DNA of 64,000 nucleotides, taken from positions 1 through 64,000 of the forward strand of contig JBBDPC010000118.1 of the NCBI GenBank assembly GCA_040876735.1. The letters run 5' to 3'. The translations under genes and the position numbers were made by a program. A model generated the notes under the pieces. That model had not been told where the DNA came from, did not search any database, and worked only from the letters and a program-made list of their open reading frames with translations. Source of the DNA: Natronomicrosphaera sp040876735. Its GTDB lineage: Bacteria > Planctomycetota > Phycisphaerae > Phycisphaerales > Phycisphaeraceae. Positions 31,714-40,342 of this stretch are shown here, piece after piece (within the stretch, counting starts at the first letter, position 1; every line of letters starts with the position of its first letter).

Positions 31714-33996
31714 TCACTGCGACTGTCGGCGGAAGAGTCCGGCCTCGGGGTAGTTGTCCGCTGCTGCCCACGGTGGCCGCCAGTGGATCTGCGTGCGGTG
31801 GTCCCAGGGATGGCGGACGGCCGGCTCGTCGTAGTCCATCACCATCACATTGAGGCGGAAGCTCTGCCAGCGGCCGGCCTGCTGGGCCTCGAGAACACTC
31901 ATCGGAATGGCGATCTCCGCTTCGTAGCCGGTCTCCGTACGGACGCATGCGGCCTGGAGTCCTTCGGGCAAGGTCAAGGTCTGCGGCCGGCGCAGCAGCG
32001 GCTCGGCGTCGGCGTCCTGCGTGGGGGCGATGAGCACCGGCAGCGGCTCCCATGGCGCGTCGGCCTCGCGCTGGGCCGTGGTGCGCGGGTCCAGATCCAC
32101 CTGCACATGATCCAGCGAGCGCGGGTCCGGCCGTTCGTCGCCCTCCCACGTATTCAACACCACGTCGTCCACGACGCGCACGGCCACATACACGAACGCC
32201 TCGTCATGCGCCACGGCAAAAGCGAACGAGCCGTCCGCCTCCCCGTCGTATCGCTGCGCCCAGCCGCCGCGGATGTAGGTCTTGCCGGCGCGGTGCGAGC
32301 GAAGCGGCAGGTCGTCCCACTCGTTGAGTTGGCCGTCGACCACGATGGCCTGCGGCGTCGGCGGCACATCGTGCAGGCGGTCGACGTAGAGGTAGGCCGA
32401 GCGGTCCAACAGGTGGCCGTCGTTCTCGGCATGGTGCACACGGTAGGTCACGGGCAGGCGCACGACCTCGTCCACCGCCACGGGCTGGCGGGCGGTCAAC
32501 GGCACGCGGAACCGTTGCTGATCGCCGGCGTCGACCGTGAGCTGCTCGGCTTCGAGCGCCGGCGTTTCAAGCTGCGGGTGTGCCCCCTCAAAGGCCAGTT
32601 GCACCTGGATCGGGTGGTCGAAGGGGTTGTTCACGATCAGCGCCGCGTCGCCGCGTTCGAACGTCTCGGCGTCGATCATCGCCGCCTCGCTGACGACCAG
32701 CGGCTGGGCAAGACGGTACCGCTTGTCCATCTTGCGGAAAAGCGCTTCCGCTTCGGCCGCCCCCTCGGCCGTCTCGGGATAGACGTCAAAGACCTGCCCC
32801 TGCTCGTTGATGGCCCGGTACTCGGCGGAATCGGCGTTCAGTTCGACGAGCCAGAAGTGGTAGAGCCCGCCGGCGCGGGCGAGGTACCAGCGGTGGGGGT
32901 AGTCGACCTCACCGGGCGAGCGGCCGAAGCTGCCGTCGCCGAGGTAGAGCGTGCCGTCGGACTCGACGACTTCGCCGTCGCGGATCAGGTGGCTGCGCTT
33001 GTAGGTGTGGTCGTGGAACTCGAGGCCGACGGTCAGCTCATACCGATCGAACAGCGGCGCCCACGCCTCGCGGCCGGGGGCGAGGTGGTGGTCGTGATAA
33101 TCTCGCTTGCTGGGGTAGAGCGGCTGGTGATACATGGCGAATCGGTAGGGGTAGTCGGCGTAGTCCTGAAGCTGCTGTTCGAGCCAGTCGGCCTGCGCGC
33201 CTTCGAAGGGGGTGGTGTGGTTGGTGTCGAGCACGTGCACGGCCAGGAGCTGGCCGAACGTGCGGCTGTAGTAGCCCTGACGTCCGGACTGGGCGAAAAA
33301 GCCGTAGTAGAACGGCGCCTGCGCGGGCGTCTGGCCGTAGCCGCCTTGCACCTCGTGGTTGCCGATCGCCCCCACGATGGGGATCTGGTGTCCATCGGGT
33401 GTGACCATATGCTCGGCCCACAGGTCGAACCACGCGTCCCACTTGTCGACCTCGTCGAGATTGCCGTCGGCGTACGCGAAGTCTCCGCCGAAGAGCACGA
33501 ACTGCGGCGACTGCGCCGCGGCGTGGCGGAACAGGTCAGCCTGGAGCTCGGTGGCCCCGGGGTGGCTGTCGCCGCCGACGACGAACCGCAACGGGCTGTC
33601 ATCCGCGGGCAGAGTGCGGAAGCGTTTCGGTTCGCTGAAGCCGCTCTTCTCATCGCCGGCCACGAAGTGGTACGTCTCGCCCGGCTCCAGATCACGCAGC
33701 TCCACCCAGTGGATCCACCGCCCGTCCGCCAGCCCCTCGATCTGATGGCTGCTGTGCGCCGCCGTCTCGTGATGCCCTTCGCGGTGCAGCCCCGCCGCAT
33801 CCCGGCTGTAGCGCACCACCGGTTGGTCGACCGCCGCCATCGTCTGGAAGTTGACCGTCATCGTCCGCGACGTGTCCCCCTGCCAGGTGAGGTAGACGTG
33901 CCGCGGCGCGGCCCCGGCCGGGGCCGTGAGCAGCAGGAGCACCAGACCGGCGAAGATCAGGGCAGTCGACAGTGGAAACGGTGCGTATCGCTTCAT
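31714..33996 (-). CDS. Secreted purple-acid-phosphatase-like metallophosphoesterase with CBM9-like tail
   Basis: 760 residues. A signal peptide (about 1-29, ending APAGA) is followed by a fibronectin-III-like N domain with the purple acid phosphatase flavour (RHVYLTWQGDTSRTMTVNFQT, LEPGETYHFVAGDE). The phosphoesterase domain has GGDSHPG, FGGDFAYADG, GAIGNHEVQGG, MYHQPLYP and EFHDHTYKRS. The C-terminal 180 residues (VDGQLNEWDDLPLRSHRAG ... IAIPMSVLEA) resemble CBM9/DOMON-like sugar-binding domains. It probably acts in the periplasm or outside the cell on a phosphorylated or polymer-bound substrate. Second gene of the minus-strand operon. Confidence 0.85.
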   Translation of the reverse strand: MKRYAPFPLSTALIFAGLVLLLLTAPAGAAPRHVYLTWQGDTSRTMTVNFQTMAAVDQPVVRYSRDAAGLHREGHHETAAHSSHQIEGLADGRWIHWVELRDLEPGETYHFVAGDEKSGFSEPKRFRTLPADDSPLRFVVGGDSHPGATELQADLFRHAAAQSPQFVLFGGDFAYADGNLDEVDKWDAWFDLWAEHMVTPDGHQIPIVGAIGNHEVQGGYGQTPAQAPFYYGFFAQSGRQGYYSRTFGQLLAVHVLDTNHTTPFEGAQADWLEQQLQDYADYPYRFAMYHQPLYPSKRDYHDHHLAPGREAWAPLFDRYELTVGLEFHDHTYKRSHLIRDGEVVESDGTLYLGDGSFGRSPGEVDYPHRWYLARAGGLYHFWLVELNADSAEYRAINEQGQVFDVYPETAEGAAEAEALFRKMDKRYRLAQPLVVSEAAMIDAETFERGDAALIVNNPFDHPIQVQLAFEGAHPQLETPALEAEQLTVDAGDQQRFRVPLTARQPVAVDEVVRLPVTYRVHHAENDGHLLDRSAYLYVDRLHDVPPTPQAIVVDGQLNEWDDLPLRSHRAGKTYIRGGWAQRYDGEADGSFAFAVAHDEAFVYVAVRVVDDVVLNTWEGDERPDPRSLDHVQVDLDPRTTAQREADAPWEPLPVLIAPTQDADAEPLLRRPQTLTLPEGLQAACVRTETGYEAEIAIPMSVLEAQQAGRWQSFRLNVMVMDYDEPAVRHPWDHRTQIHWRPPWAAADNYPEAGLFRRQSQ

Positions 33997-34116
33997 GGGG
34001 ACGATTCCTCACGAGTGCCTGAGCGGCGCAAAGGCAGCCACGGCTGGCGGCCGGCGCCGACTGGAGACTTGCCGGACGCGTTCAGGTCGAACGGCGTGGG
34101 TACATCATAACGCCTG

Positions 34117-37100
34117 CTAACGCTTCGTGGCGGCGGATTGACCGGCCCCGGACACGTCGGCCGGTGCGGCCCGGCCGTCCACCAGCTCGCTGACGTGGAA
34201 GCGGTGAATGGCATGGGCGCCAGCCACGTAAAGCCAGGGGCCGACCCGGCGCACCGTGATGTCGGCGTGCCAGCCAACGTCAGGGAGGATGCCGCTTGCC
34301 TGCGTCTGCCCGCTGGCGAGGTCGATCACGTCGAGCCGGAGGCAGTGGGGCGGGTCGTCGTGATGCTCCCACCGCTGTTCCTCGGCGTCCCAGTCGGCAC
34401 GGTCCTGGGCGGTGCTGATGATGATGGCACGCTCACCCTCGCGGCTGACGCTGAGGATGTGCCGGGGAAGGTAAGGCTCCGTCGTCGGCAGGGCGAATGT
34501 CTGCTGCGTGGCGGGGTCGCTGGTCATGTCGAAGACGTGCAGTGCCGGCGCAGCGCGGTCCTTGTCCAACTTGAAGAGCGTGTCGCCGACCATCGTACCG
34601 TGCGTCCACTTGGTCCGGGGCATGGCCAGGTCGTCACGGCGGAGATACCAGCGGGCGGGCCTGTCGCGGTTGCCCCAGGCGCCCTGACGCACCTCGATCC
34701 AGTTCGGCGCGGCGTCGATGCGGTGGAAGCTTGGTTCGCCGGTGAATGGACGATCGTTGTTGAGGCCTTCGATGCGACGGCTGCCGAGGAAGTGGCGTTC
34801 GCGGCCGTCGAGCCGCAGGGCGTGCACCGGCTGGCCCTGCTCGGCATCGTGGCTGAAAAAGAGCATGTCGTCCACGCGGTGTGACGGCTCGCGATGCTCG
34901 ACGCGTTCCGGCAGCAGGCGGGCCGTGTGGGCAACTGCCCCGTCCGCGGTCCGGTAGCTGACCATGAGGTCGATACGATCTTCGTCATGCGGCCACTCCG
35001 CCTGGCCGATCAGGCGCACCGCGTCGCCATCAATCATGGGCGTATCCGGCCTCAGGTCGCGCAGCTCTTCCCCGGGGTACGCCCGCAGATCGAGGAACCA
35101 GCATGGCCGGCCCGTTTGCGGATCAAGGCCGGTCATGTGCGCGTACCAGTAGGGATGATTGATGCTGGTCACGAGCAGGTCCGCCGACACGACAAGCTCG
35201 TCAGTGCGATACGGGGCGGTGACCTGCCACACCTGACGCCCCGTCTCGCGGTCGATGGCGGTGAGTTGATCGTCGTGCTGGAGAATGAGTTGGTCGCGGT
35301 GGAGGTGGACCGCTGCGGGTGACATCTTGAGCCAGCGTTGCCATCGCACACCATCCGGGGCCGTGGAATCCAGCCGTTCGAGCAGCAGCGCGCTGTATGC
35401 GAACAGTTGCTCGGGGTGCGGATCGTCCCGGTGTGGTTGCAGCAGGCGCGCCGTCGGGTGCGAATGCCGCCATGCCTCGCTGAGGTGCGGTTCGGTCGGC
35501 GTCTCCGACTCGGACCACACGCCTTGCGGCGCGCGGCTGAGTGCGACCAGGCCACCGTCAGGCGTCGCGGCAAGCGAGGCGAATTGCGTCGGCGCTTCCA
35601 GGGCGTGCTCACTCAGCGTCGCACCGTCACGGCCGCTCAGTCGCAGCAGCCGACCCGGCATGGCGGCGACCACGGCGCCTGTGGGATCGACGGTCACATC
35701 GTCGAGTTGGTCGAACCGCCGTTGCCATTGCAATCGCCCCGAGCCGGCATCCAGCCCGCGCAGGCCCCGCGGCCCCGCGAGCACGAGTGTTGCACCTCGC
35801 CGGGCCAGCAGGCGACCGCCTTCCACGCCCGGTGTCTCCCACGCCAGCCGGCCCGAGTCCAAGTCGAAGGCCATCAGGCTTGCCCGATCGCGCGGGCCGA
35901 CGATCAGTCGACCCTCCGAGGCAGTCAGCACCACCTCGCGCCGCAGCGCTGCCACCTGCCATACCTGCTCGCCGCCGTAGCGTTTGTAGTTGCTCGCCCA
36001 CTCCACCATGCCATCCCGGGCGTCGACGCGGACCACTGTTCCCGCATTGGGCAGACAGTACACACTGCCACGATGCGCCAGCACCATGCCGCCGTAGCTG
36101 GCGACGTCCGGTCCATCGGTCTCGCCAGCGCCTGCCGCCGCCGCGAGTTGCCGCGACTGGTCCATGAGCGGCCGACGCCACACGGTCCGCCCGTTGCGGG
36201 CATCAAGACAAAACAGGTGGAACGACGCATAAGACGCCGGTCGAACCGCCATGACATACACCCGCCCCTCCATCAGCACTGGATTGCCTACGGGCTGGAG
36301 TCCGTCCCACGTCGCGTGCCCGGCCGTGGACCAGAGCACGGCTCCATCTTGACGGTCCAGAGCCAGCAGATGACGCGGCGTGCCATCCGGTGCACCGGCG
36401 GCCCAAGGCAGAATCAGACGCTCGGGATCCACCGCCGGCTCGAAGCGTCCCGCGGTGGCCGCCGCCCCCGACCAGCCCTCCGGTTGACGCGACGCCACCG
36501 GCACCCGTGGCACGTCTTCCACTGCGCGGTGCACCCACGCCGGCTCATGCTCGCCCGGCCTGTAGCCGGCGACCAGCACCGGGCCCGCCGCCACGACCCC
36601 GCTGCCGTCCGCATGCAGCCACCACCGCCCGTCGGGCAAGTGCGGCACACGCGCGCGAAAATCCGCAGACGATCCGAATGGCGCCAGCACCGGCCAGAGC
36701 AACGCGTGCGGAAGTTTCAGCAGCATCGGCTCTGTTGGCGCGCCTCGTTCCAGTTGGGCCGGAATGGGTGAAACGTCACCTTCACCTGCCTGTAAGGCCT
36801 GCGCAACCGCCCGACGCCCCCGGTCGGCAGACGCCTGCAGCGTGGCTGTCGCAGCCAAGGCATGCACGTCATCGAACATGCGCAGCGCCCGCTCGGCATG
36901 CCCCAGGCGAAGGAGTCGTTCGCCTTCGGCAAGCAGCGTCTGGTGCGTTGCCATCGACCACGGGTCGGTCCGCATCCGGGCCATGACCGCCGCTTCACGT
37001 TTGTTACCTTCAGCCAGCGTCGGCGCCCGAGCCGTATCCTGCGCCAGAACGGCCTGCACATTTGCACGCAGGCCGTCATCTTCCTGCAACCGGCACACCA

Positions 37101-38112
37101 TCCGCCGCCAGGTCGCCTCGAAGCGCCTCGGCTCCACCTCGTGCAAGACATGCGCATCGCCCGCCAGGCGCAGCAGACTCGCCACGGCGCCCGGCTCCAG
37201 GTCCTGAGGCTGATCGACGAACCGCCGCCACAGGCTACGCCGTTCGCTGTCCATCGCCCTCTGTTGCCGAAACTGTGGCCGGGCCGTCGGCACCGGCACC
37301 GCCACCCATCCCAACTGCTCATCCAGCGCCGCCGCCGCCTCAGTGTCCAGCGTCTCGCGGATCGTCTCCAACTCGGCCGCCGCCAACTCGTGCAGACCGA
37401 GTGCGCCCAGCCAGCGGGCCTGAAGCTGCCCCAGTTCCCGTTCGTCCATCTCCAGCGAGGCAAGCGTGACCACTGCATGATCCATCAGGGCCAGGTCCCG
37501 TGACCGCCTTGCCTCGTCGAACAGTCGCGCCCACGCTTGCCGGGCCACGGCTCGCGCCGTCTCCTGGTCTGCTGAATCGGCCGAGGCGCGTAAATCGTCT
37601 GCCAACTCTGCTGCTCGACGCAGGCGACGACGGTCTTCGTAGACGTATGCGCTGTGCGTCCCGATCTGGATTTCGGCCAGCCGGCGAACGGAGGCCAGTC
37701 GATCGTCCAGGGCCAGTCCGACATCCTCAGCCAGCGCTTCGTGCATCGCCGTTTCGCGATCCACGCGATGCAACGCGCGGTACAGCGTCGCCAGCCGCTG
37801 CCTGGCCTCGCGCAACTGATGTGCGGAAGCAGCCTCACGGTGAAGTGCCAGCAATCGTTCGAGCAGATGTGCCTCTCGCAGTCGCATTCGCCGCTGGCGG
37901 TCTGGCTCGTTCAACTCCTCAAACTCGCGCGGCCACTGCGATAGATGGGATTGAATCGTCTGATCCCAGGAACCTTGCCACGACACCGCAGGCGGCTGAG
38001 CATCTGGCCAGTTCATCTGAGGCGCGGCCACGTCTCCCCAAGCCGGCAGCCCCGCAAACCAGATGCCTGTAAGAAAGATGGCCGCCACGAGTCGCACTAC
38101 ACGCCAATCCAT
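34117..38112 (-). CDS. Giant secreted PQQ-repeat beta-propeller protein
   Basis: 1331 residues. The ATG at 38112 gives a good signal peptide (DWRVVRLVAAIFLTGIWFAGLPAWG). Residues about 50-480 are alpha-helical and charged, TPR-like in character. The remainder consists of PQQ/BamB-like beta-propeller blades: LLALDRQDGAVLWSTAGHATW, LFCLDARNGRTVWRRPL, LMAFDLDSGRLAWETPG, LRGLDAGSGRLQWQRRF, LTAIDRETGRQVWQVTA. No catalytic residues of quinoprotein dehydrogenases were identified, so a binding or scaffold role is as likely as an enzyme. First gene of the minus-strand operon (with phosphatase, GH31 and epimerase), divergent from the LacI gene at 38211. The function in this context is unknown. Confidence 0.8.
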   Translation of the reverse strand: MDWRVVRLVAAIFLTGIWFAGLPAWGDVAAPQMNWPDAQPPAVSWQGSWDQTIQSHLSQWPREFEELNEPDRQRRMRLREAHLLERLLALHREAASAHQLREARQRLATLYRALHRVDRETAMHEALAEDVGLALDDRLASVRRLAEIQIGTHSAYVYEDRRRLRRAAELADDLRASADSADQETARAVARQAWARLFDEARRSRDLALMDHAVVTLASLEMDERELGQLQARWLGALGLHELAAAELETIRETLDTEAAAALDEQLGWVAVPVPTARPQFRQQRAMDSERRSLWRRFVDQPQDLEPGAVASLLRLAGDAHVLHEVEPRRFEATWRRMVCRLQEDDGLRANVQAVLAQDTARAPTLAEGNKREAAVMARMRTDPWSMATHQTLLAEGERLLRLGHAERALRMFDDVHALAATATLQASADRGRRAVAQALQAGEGDVSPIPAQLERGAPTEPMLLKLPHALLWPVLAPFGSSADFRARVPHLPDGRWWLHADGSGVVAAGPVLVAGYRPGEHEPAWVHRAVEDVPRVPVASRQPEGWSGAAATAGRFEPAVDPERLILPWAAGAPDGTPRHLLALDRQDGAVLWSTAGHATWDGLQPVGNPVLMEGRVYVMAVRPASYASFHLFCLDARNGRTVWRRPLMDQSRQLAAAAGAGETDGPDVASYGGMVLAHRGSVYCLPNAGTVVRVDARDGMVEWASNYKRYGGEQVWQVAALRREVVLTASEGRLIVGPRDRASLMAFDLDSGRLAWETPGVEGGRLLARRGATLVLAGPRGLRGLDAGSGRLQWQRRFDQLDDVTVDPTGAVVAAMPGRLLRLSGRDGATLSEHALEAPTQFASLAATPDGGLVALSRAPQGVWSESETPTEPHLSEAWRHSHPTARLLQPHRDDPHPEQLFAYSALLLERLDSTAPDGVRWQRWLKMSPAAVHLHRDQLILQHDDQLTAIDRETGRQVWQVTAPYRTDELVVSADLLVTSINHPYWYAHMTGLDPQTGRPCWFLDLRAYPGEELRDLRPDTPMIDGDAVRLIGQAEWPHDEDRIDLMVSYRTADGAVAHTARLLPERVEHREPSHRVDDMLFFSHDAEQGQPVHALRLDGRERHFLGSRRIEGLNNDRPFTGEPSFHRIDAAPNWIEVRQGAWGNRDRPARWYLRRDDLAMPRTKWTHGTMVGDTLFKLDKDRAAPALHVFDMTSDPATQQTFALPTTEPYLPRHILSVSREGERAIIISTAQDRADWDAEEQRWEHHDDPPHCLRLDVIDLASGQTQASGILPDVGWHADITVRRVGPWLYVAGAHAIHRFHVSELVDGRAAPADVSGAGQSAATKR

Positions 38113-38176
38113 TGCAGGACTCCTGTGATGCCTCGCCTCAAAATACCGCAGGCTGCGACTGGTGCCCGGGAATTTA

Positions 38177-38204
38177 TTGACGTTCATATGAACGATATTA
38201 TACT
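38177..38204 (+). promoter_or_regulatory. Promoter and operator of the module 2 LacI gene, leaderless layout
   Basis: TTGACG (38177-38182), a 16-base spacer and TATACT (38199-38204) make a good sigma-70 promoter. The perfect palindrome CGTTCATATGAACG (38181-38194) lies in the spacer. The ATG at 38211 is only seven bases after the -10 box, so the transcript should start at or next to the start codon. The site also lies about 70 bases before the divergent gene start at 38112. Confidence 0.7.
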
Positions 38205-38210
38205 GGCAGC

Positions 38211-39236
38211 ATGACTTCCACGCTTAAGGATGTCGCCCGGCACAGCGGCCTGTCCGTTCAGACGGTCAGTTGCGTGCTGAACAACCGGGGGAATCTCTAC
38301 CGCCCTGCGACCCGCCAGCGGGTGATCGACAGTGCCAAGCAACTCGGCTACCGCCCCAACGCGCTGGCGCGGGCCACCCGCACCGGCCGCTCGGGCACGA
38401 TCGCCCTGGCCATGGCCACCAACGCCCACCGCAGCAACCTGCCCATTCAGATGCTCCAGGGCATCGAGCAGCAACTCGGCGAGACCGAAGGCCGGCTCCT
38501 GCTCGCCCCGCTGCCGGACGACAAGCTCACCAGTGAGGGCTACATCCCCCAGATCCTCCGCGAATGGCTGGCCGACGGCCTTCTGATCAATTACCAGATC
38601 AACATCCCCCCGCGCATGGTCGAGCTGATTCGCCGGCACCAGATCCCCTCCGTCTGGCTCAACTCCAGGCAGGCCGCCGACTGCATCTACCCCGACGAGC
38701 ACGACGCCGGCCACCGGGCCACACAGCACCTGCTCGCGATGGGCCATCGCCGCATCGCATACCTCGATCTCTCGCACGCCGAGCCGGAACTGGCCGACGC
38801 CCACTTCAGCACCATCGACCGGCAGGCCGGCTACGAGACGGCCATGGCCGACGCCGGCCTCGCCACGCAGGTGGTCCGCACGAAAGAGCATGTGCAGCGC
38901 GATCACCGCCTGGCGTTCTGCCGCCAGTGGCTCGAGCAGGGCGACCGCCCCACGGCCGTGCTCTGCCACGCCGACGCCACCGCCGTCCCCCTCGCCGCCG
39001 CCGCCCACCAACTGCGCCTGCGCATCCCCGAAGACCTCTCGCTGGTCTCGTTCGGCGACGTGCCCGACCGCCTCGTGGCCGGCTGCATGACGACCCTGAT
39101 CGTCCCCCAGCACGAACTCGGCCGACAGGCGGTGCAGATGCTCTATCGCAAAATCAAATCGCCGGCCAGACCGTTGAAGCCCATGATCGTGCCGTTCGAA
39201 ATGGACCCCGGTAGCACCTGCGCGCCACCGCAGTAG
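38211..39236 (+). CDS. LacI-family regulator of module 2 (third paralogue)
   Basis: 341 residues. The helix-turn-helix is STLKDVARHSGLSVQTVSCVLNN and the hinge LGYRPNALARATRTGRSGT. The effector domain shares KLTSEGYIPQILREWLADGLLINY, IPSVWLN, YPDEHDAGHRATQHLLAMGHRRIAYLDLSHAEPELADAHFSTIDRQAGY with the three other LacI paralogues, closest to those at 14878 and 55653. There is no Shine-Dalgarno; the -10 box ends seven bases before the ATG, so it is probably translated from a leaderless transcript and represses itself through the palindrome between -35 and -10. It is divergent from the PQQ/phosphatase/GH31 operon and upstream of the module 2 PEP-CTERM gene. Confidence 0.92.
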   Translation: MTSTLKDVARHSGLSVQTVSCVLNNRGNLYRPATRQRVIDSAKQLGYRPNALARATRTGRSGTIALAMATNAHRSNLPIQMLQGIEQQLGETEGRLLLAPLPDDKLTSEGYIPQILREWLADGLLINYQINIPPRMVELIRRHQIPSVWLNSRQAADCIYPDEHDAGHRATQHLLAMGHRRIAYLDLSHAEPELADAHFSTIDRQAGYETAMADAGLATQVVRTKEHVQRDHRLAFCRQWLEQGDRPTAVLCHADATAVPLAAAAHQLRLRIPEDLSLVSFGDVPDRLVAGCMTTLIVPQHELGRQAVQMLYRKIKSPARPLKPMIVPFEMDPGSTCAPPQ

Positions 39237-39397
39237 CAAAGAGATTCCAGAGTCTGAAAGGAGGGGTTGGGTTCAAAGTCGTCCATACGCGACCGGCAGA
39301 ACAGGCAGCGAATCCCTCTCGGTGGTCATCAGTTGTTGGAGGACGCATTTCATTCGATCGACATGGCAGGCGTTCGTATTCGTAAAGGGGGAGTTGC

Positions 39398-39469
39398 GTG
39401 ATCAAAGCACAGTCAAGTCCAGCCGGCAAACGGGCCGGCGAAACCCTTCTACGTACGGGAGTGGTTTGA
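39398..39469 (+). CDS. Possible 23-residue leader peptide before the module 2 PEP-CTERM gene
   Basis: A GTG start with AGGGGGAG six bases upstream opens a frame of 23 codons ending TGA at 39469, 34 bases before the PEP-CTERM start at 39504. A GCCGGC/GCCGGC hairpin falls inside it (39422-39439). It could be a regulatory leader peptide, or a chance frame; nothing in the peptide is recognisable. The rest of the 267-bp gap (39237-39503) shows no clear promoter. Confidence 0.2.
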   Translation: MIKAQSSPAGKRAGETLLRTGVV

Positions 39470-39503
39470 ATCCTTTTCACATTTGTTTCAGAGGAGAATC
39501 GCA

Positions 39504-40250
39504 ATGGAAAGCAAGCACCTGATTCTGGCAGCGGCGTTGACCGGCACCTTCGGGCTCGCAACCGCGGCAGAGGCCGCCTCACTGGGAATCAGCGATACTG
39601 CGCCCACGACGAATATCATCGACAGCCACTTCGCGGATAACAACGATTTCACAGGTTTCCGCTGGCCGGATGGCGACGCCAACAAGCACAAGCACGGCGG
39701 TCAGACCTTTGTTGTGCCCACGGGCGAAACATGGTCCGTTCAGGCAATCACCGTCAACTTCAGCAGTGTCGGGGAGGAGTTTGACAACAAACCCATCTTT
39801 GTGGAGATCTGGGACGTCGGCAGCGACACTAACAATCCATCGCTGACGAATCTATCGCAGTTGGCGTTCCTCTCGGACACGGTCAGCCTTCCCGCGACGG
39901 CCATGGATCTCGAGGGCAAGTACGTCACGTTCAACTTCGACGAGACGGCGACGCTGACGGCGGGCAATTACGGCTTCTTGTGGGGGCTGGACGATCCCAC
40001 GTCGGACGACCCAGAAATCTCGTTCCGCGCCGGTCGCGATGGCGGGCAGAACATTGCCGGGACGACGGCATGGAACAAGAACGGCGACGGGTCCAGCAGC
40101 GCCTATGGCACGCTGGGCACGGGCACGGACAACGGCGATAACAAACGCGACCTGGAGTACTACATCCACGTGCCCGAGCCCGCCTCGGTTGCGCTGCTGG
40201 GCCTCGGCGGCCTGGCGATGCTCGGTCGGCGGCGTCGCGCGTCCGCCTGA
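39504..40250 (+). CDS. PEP-CTERM surface protein of module 2
   Basis: 248 residues with a signal peptide (about 1-25, ending TAAEAA), a beta-sandwich-like body (GGQTFVVPTGETWSVQAITVNFSSVGEEFDNKPIFVEIWDVG; ATLTAGNYGFLWGLDD) and the PEP-CTERM sorting signal HVPEPASVALLGLGGLAML with the basic tail GRRRRASA. GAGGAGA lies about seven bases before the ATG. The body looks like a jelly-roll of the kind used in surface binding modules. It is unrelated in the body to the PEP-CTERM proteins of modules 1 and 3, while the anchor is nearly the same. Probably anchored in the outer envelope by an exosortase encoded elsewhere. Confidence 0.9.
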   Translation: MESKHLILAAALTGTFGLATAAEAASLGISDTAPTTNIIDSHFADNNDFTGFRWPDGDANKHKHGGQTFVVPTGETWSVQAITVNFSSVGEEFDNKPIFVEIWDVGSDTNNPSLTNLSQLAFLSDTVSLPATAMDLEGKYVTFNFDETATLTAGNYGFLWGLDDPTSDDPEISFRAGRDGGQNIAGTTAWNKNGDGSSSAYGTLGTGTDNGDNKRDLEYYIHVPEPASVALLGLGGLAMLGRRRRASA

Positions 40251-40271
40251 TCCTGCCACGCATTCGCGGCC

Positions 40272-40301
40272 GGGCGCCCACCGGCGCCCCGCCGCTTTTT
40301 T
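40272..40301 (+). terminator. GC-rich hairpin with T run between PEP-CTERM and pseudopilin, module 2
   Basis: GGGCGCC (40272-40278), loop CACC, GGCGCCC (40283-40289), then CGCCGC and TTTTTT at 40296-40301. It looks like a partial or attenuating intrinsic terminator: most transcripts could stop after the PEP-CTERM gene. Hairpins in the same place occur in modules 1 and 3. Confidence 0.55.
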
Positions 40302-40342
40302 CCCGACGACCGTTTTCGCCCTCAGGGCATAGGAGTTTTGCC

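Noticed and set aside
31663..34110. A long plus-strand frame opposite the secreted phosphatase
   Set aside because: It has no family-like motif and mirrors a gene with clear metallophosphoesterase motifs.
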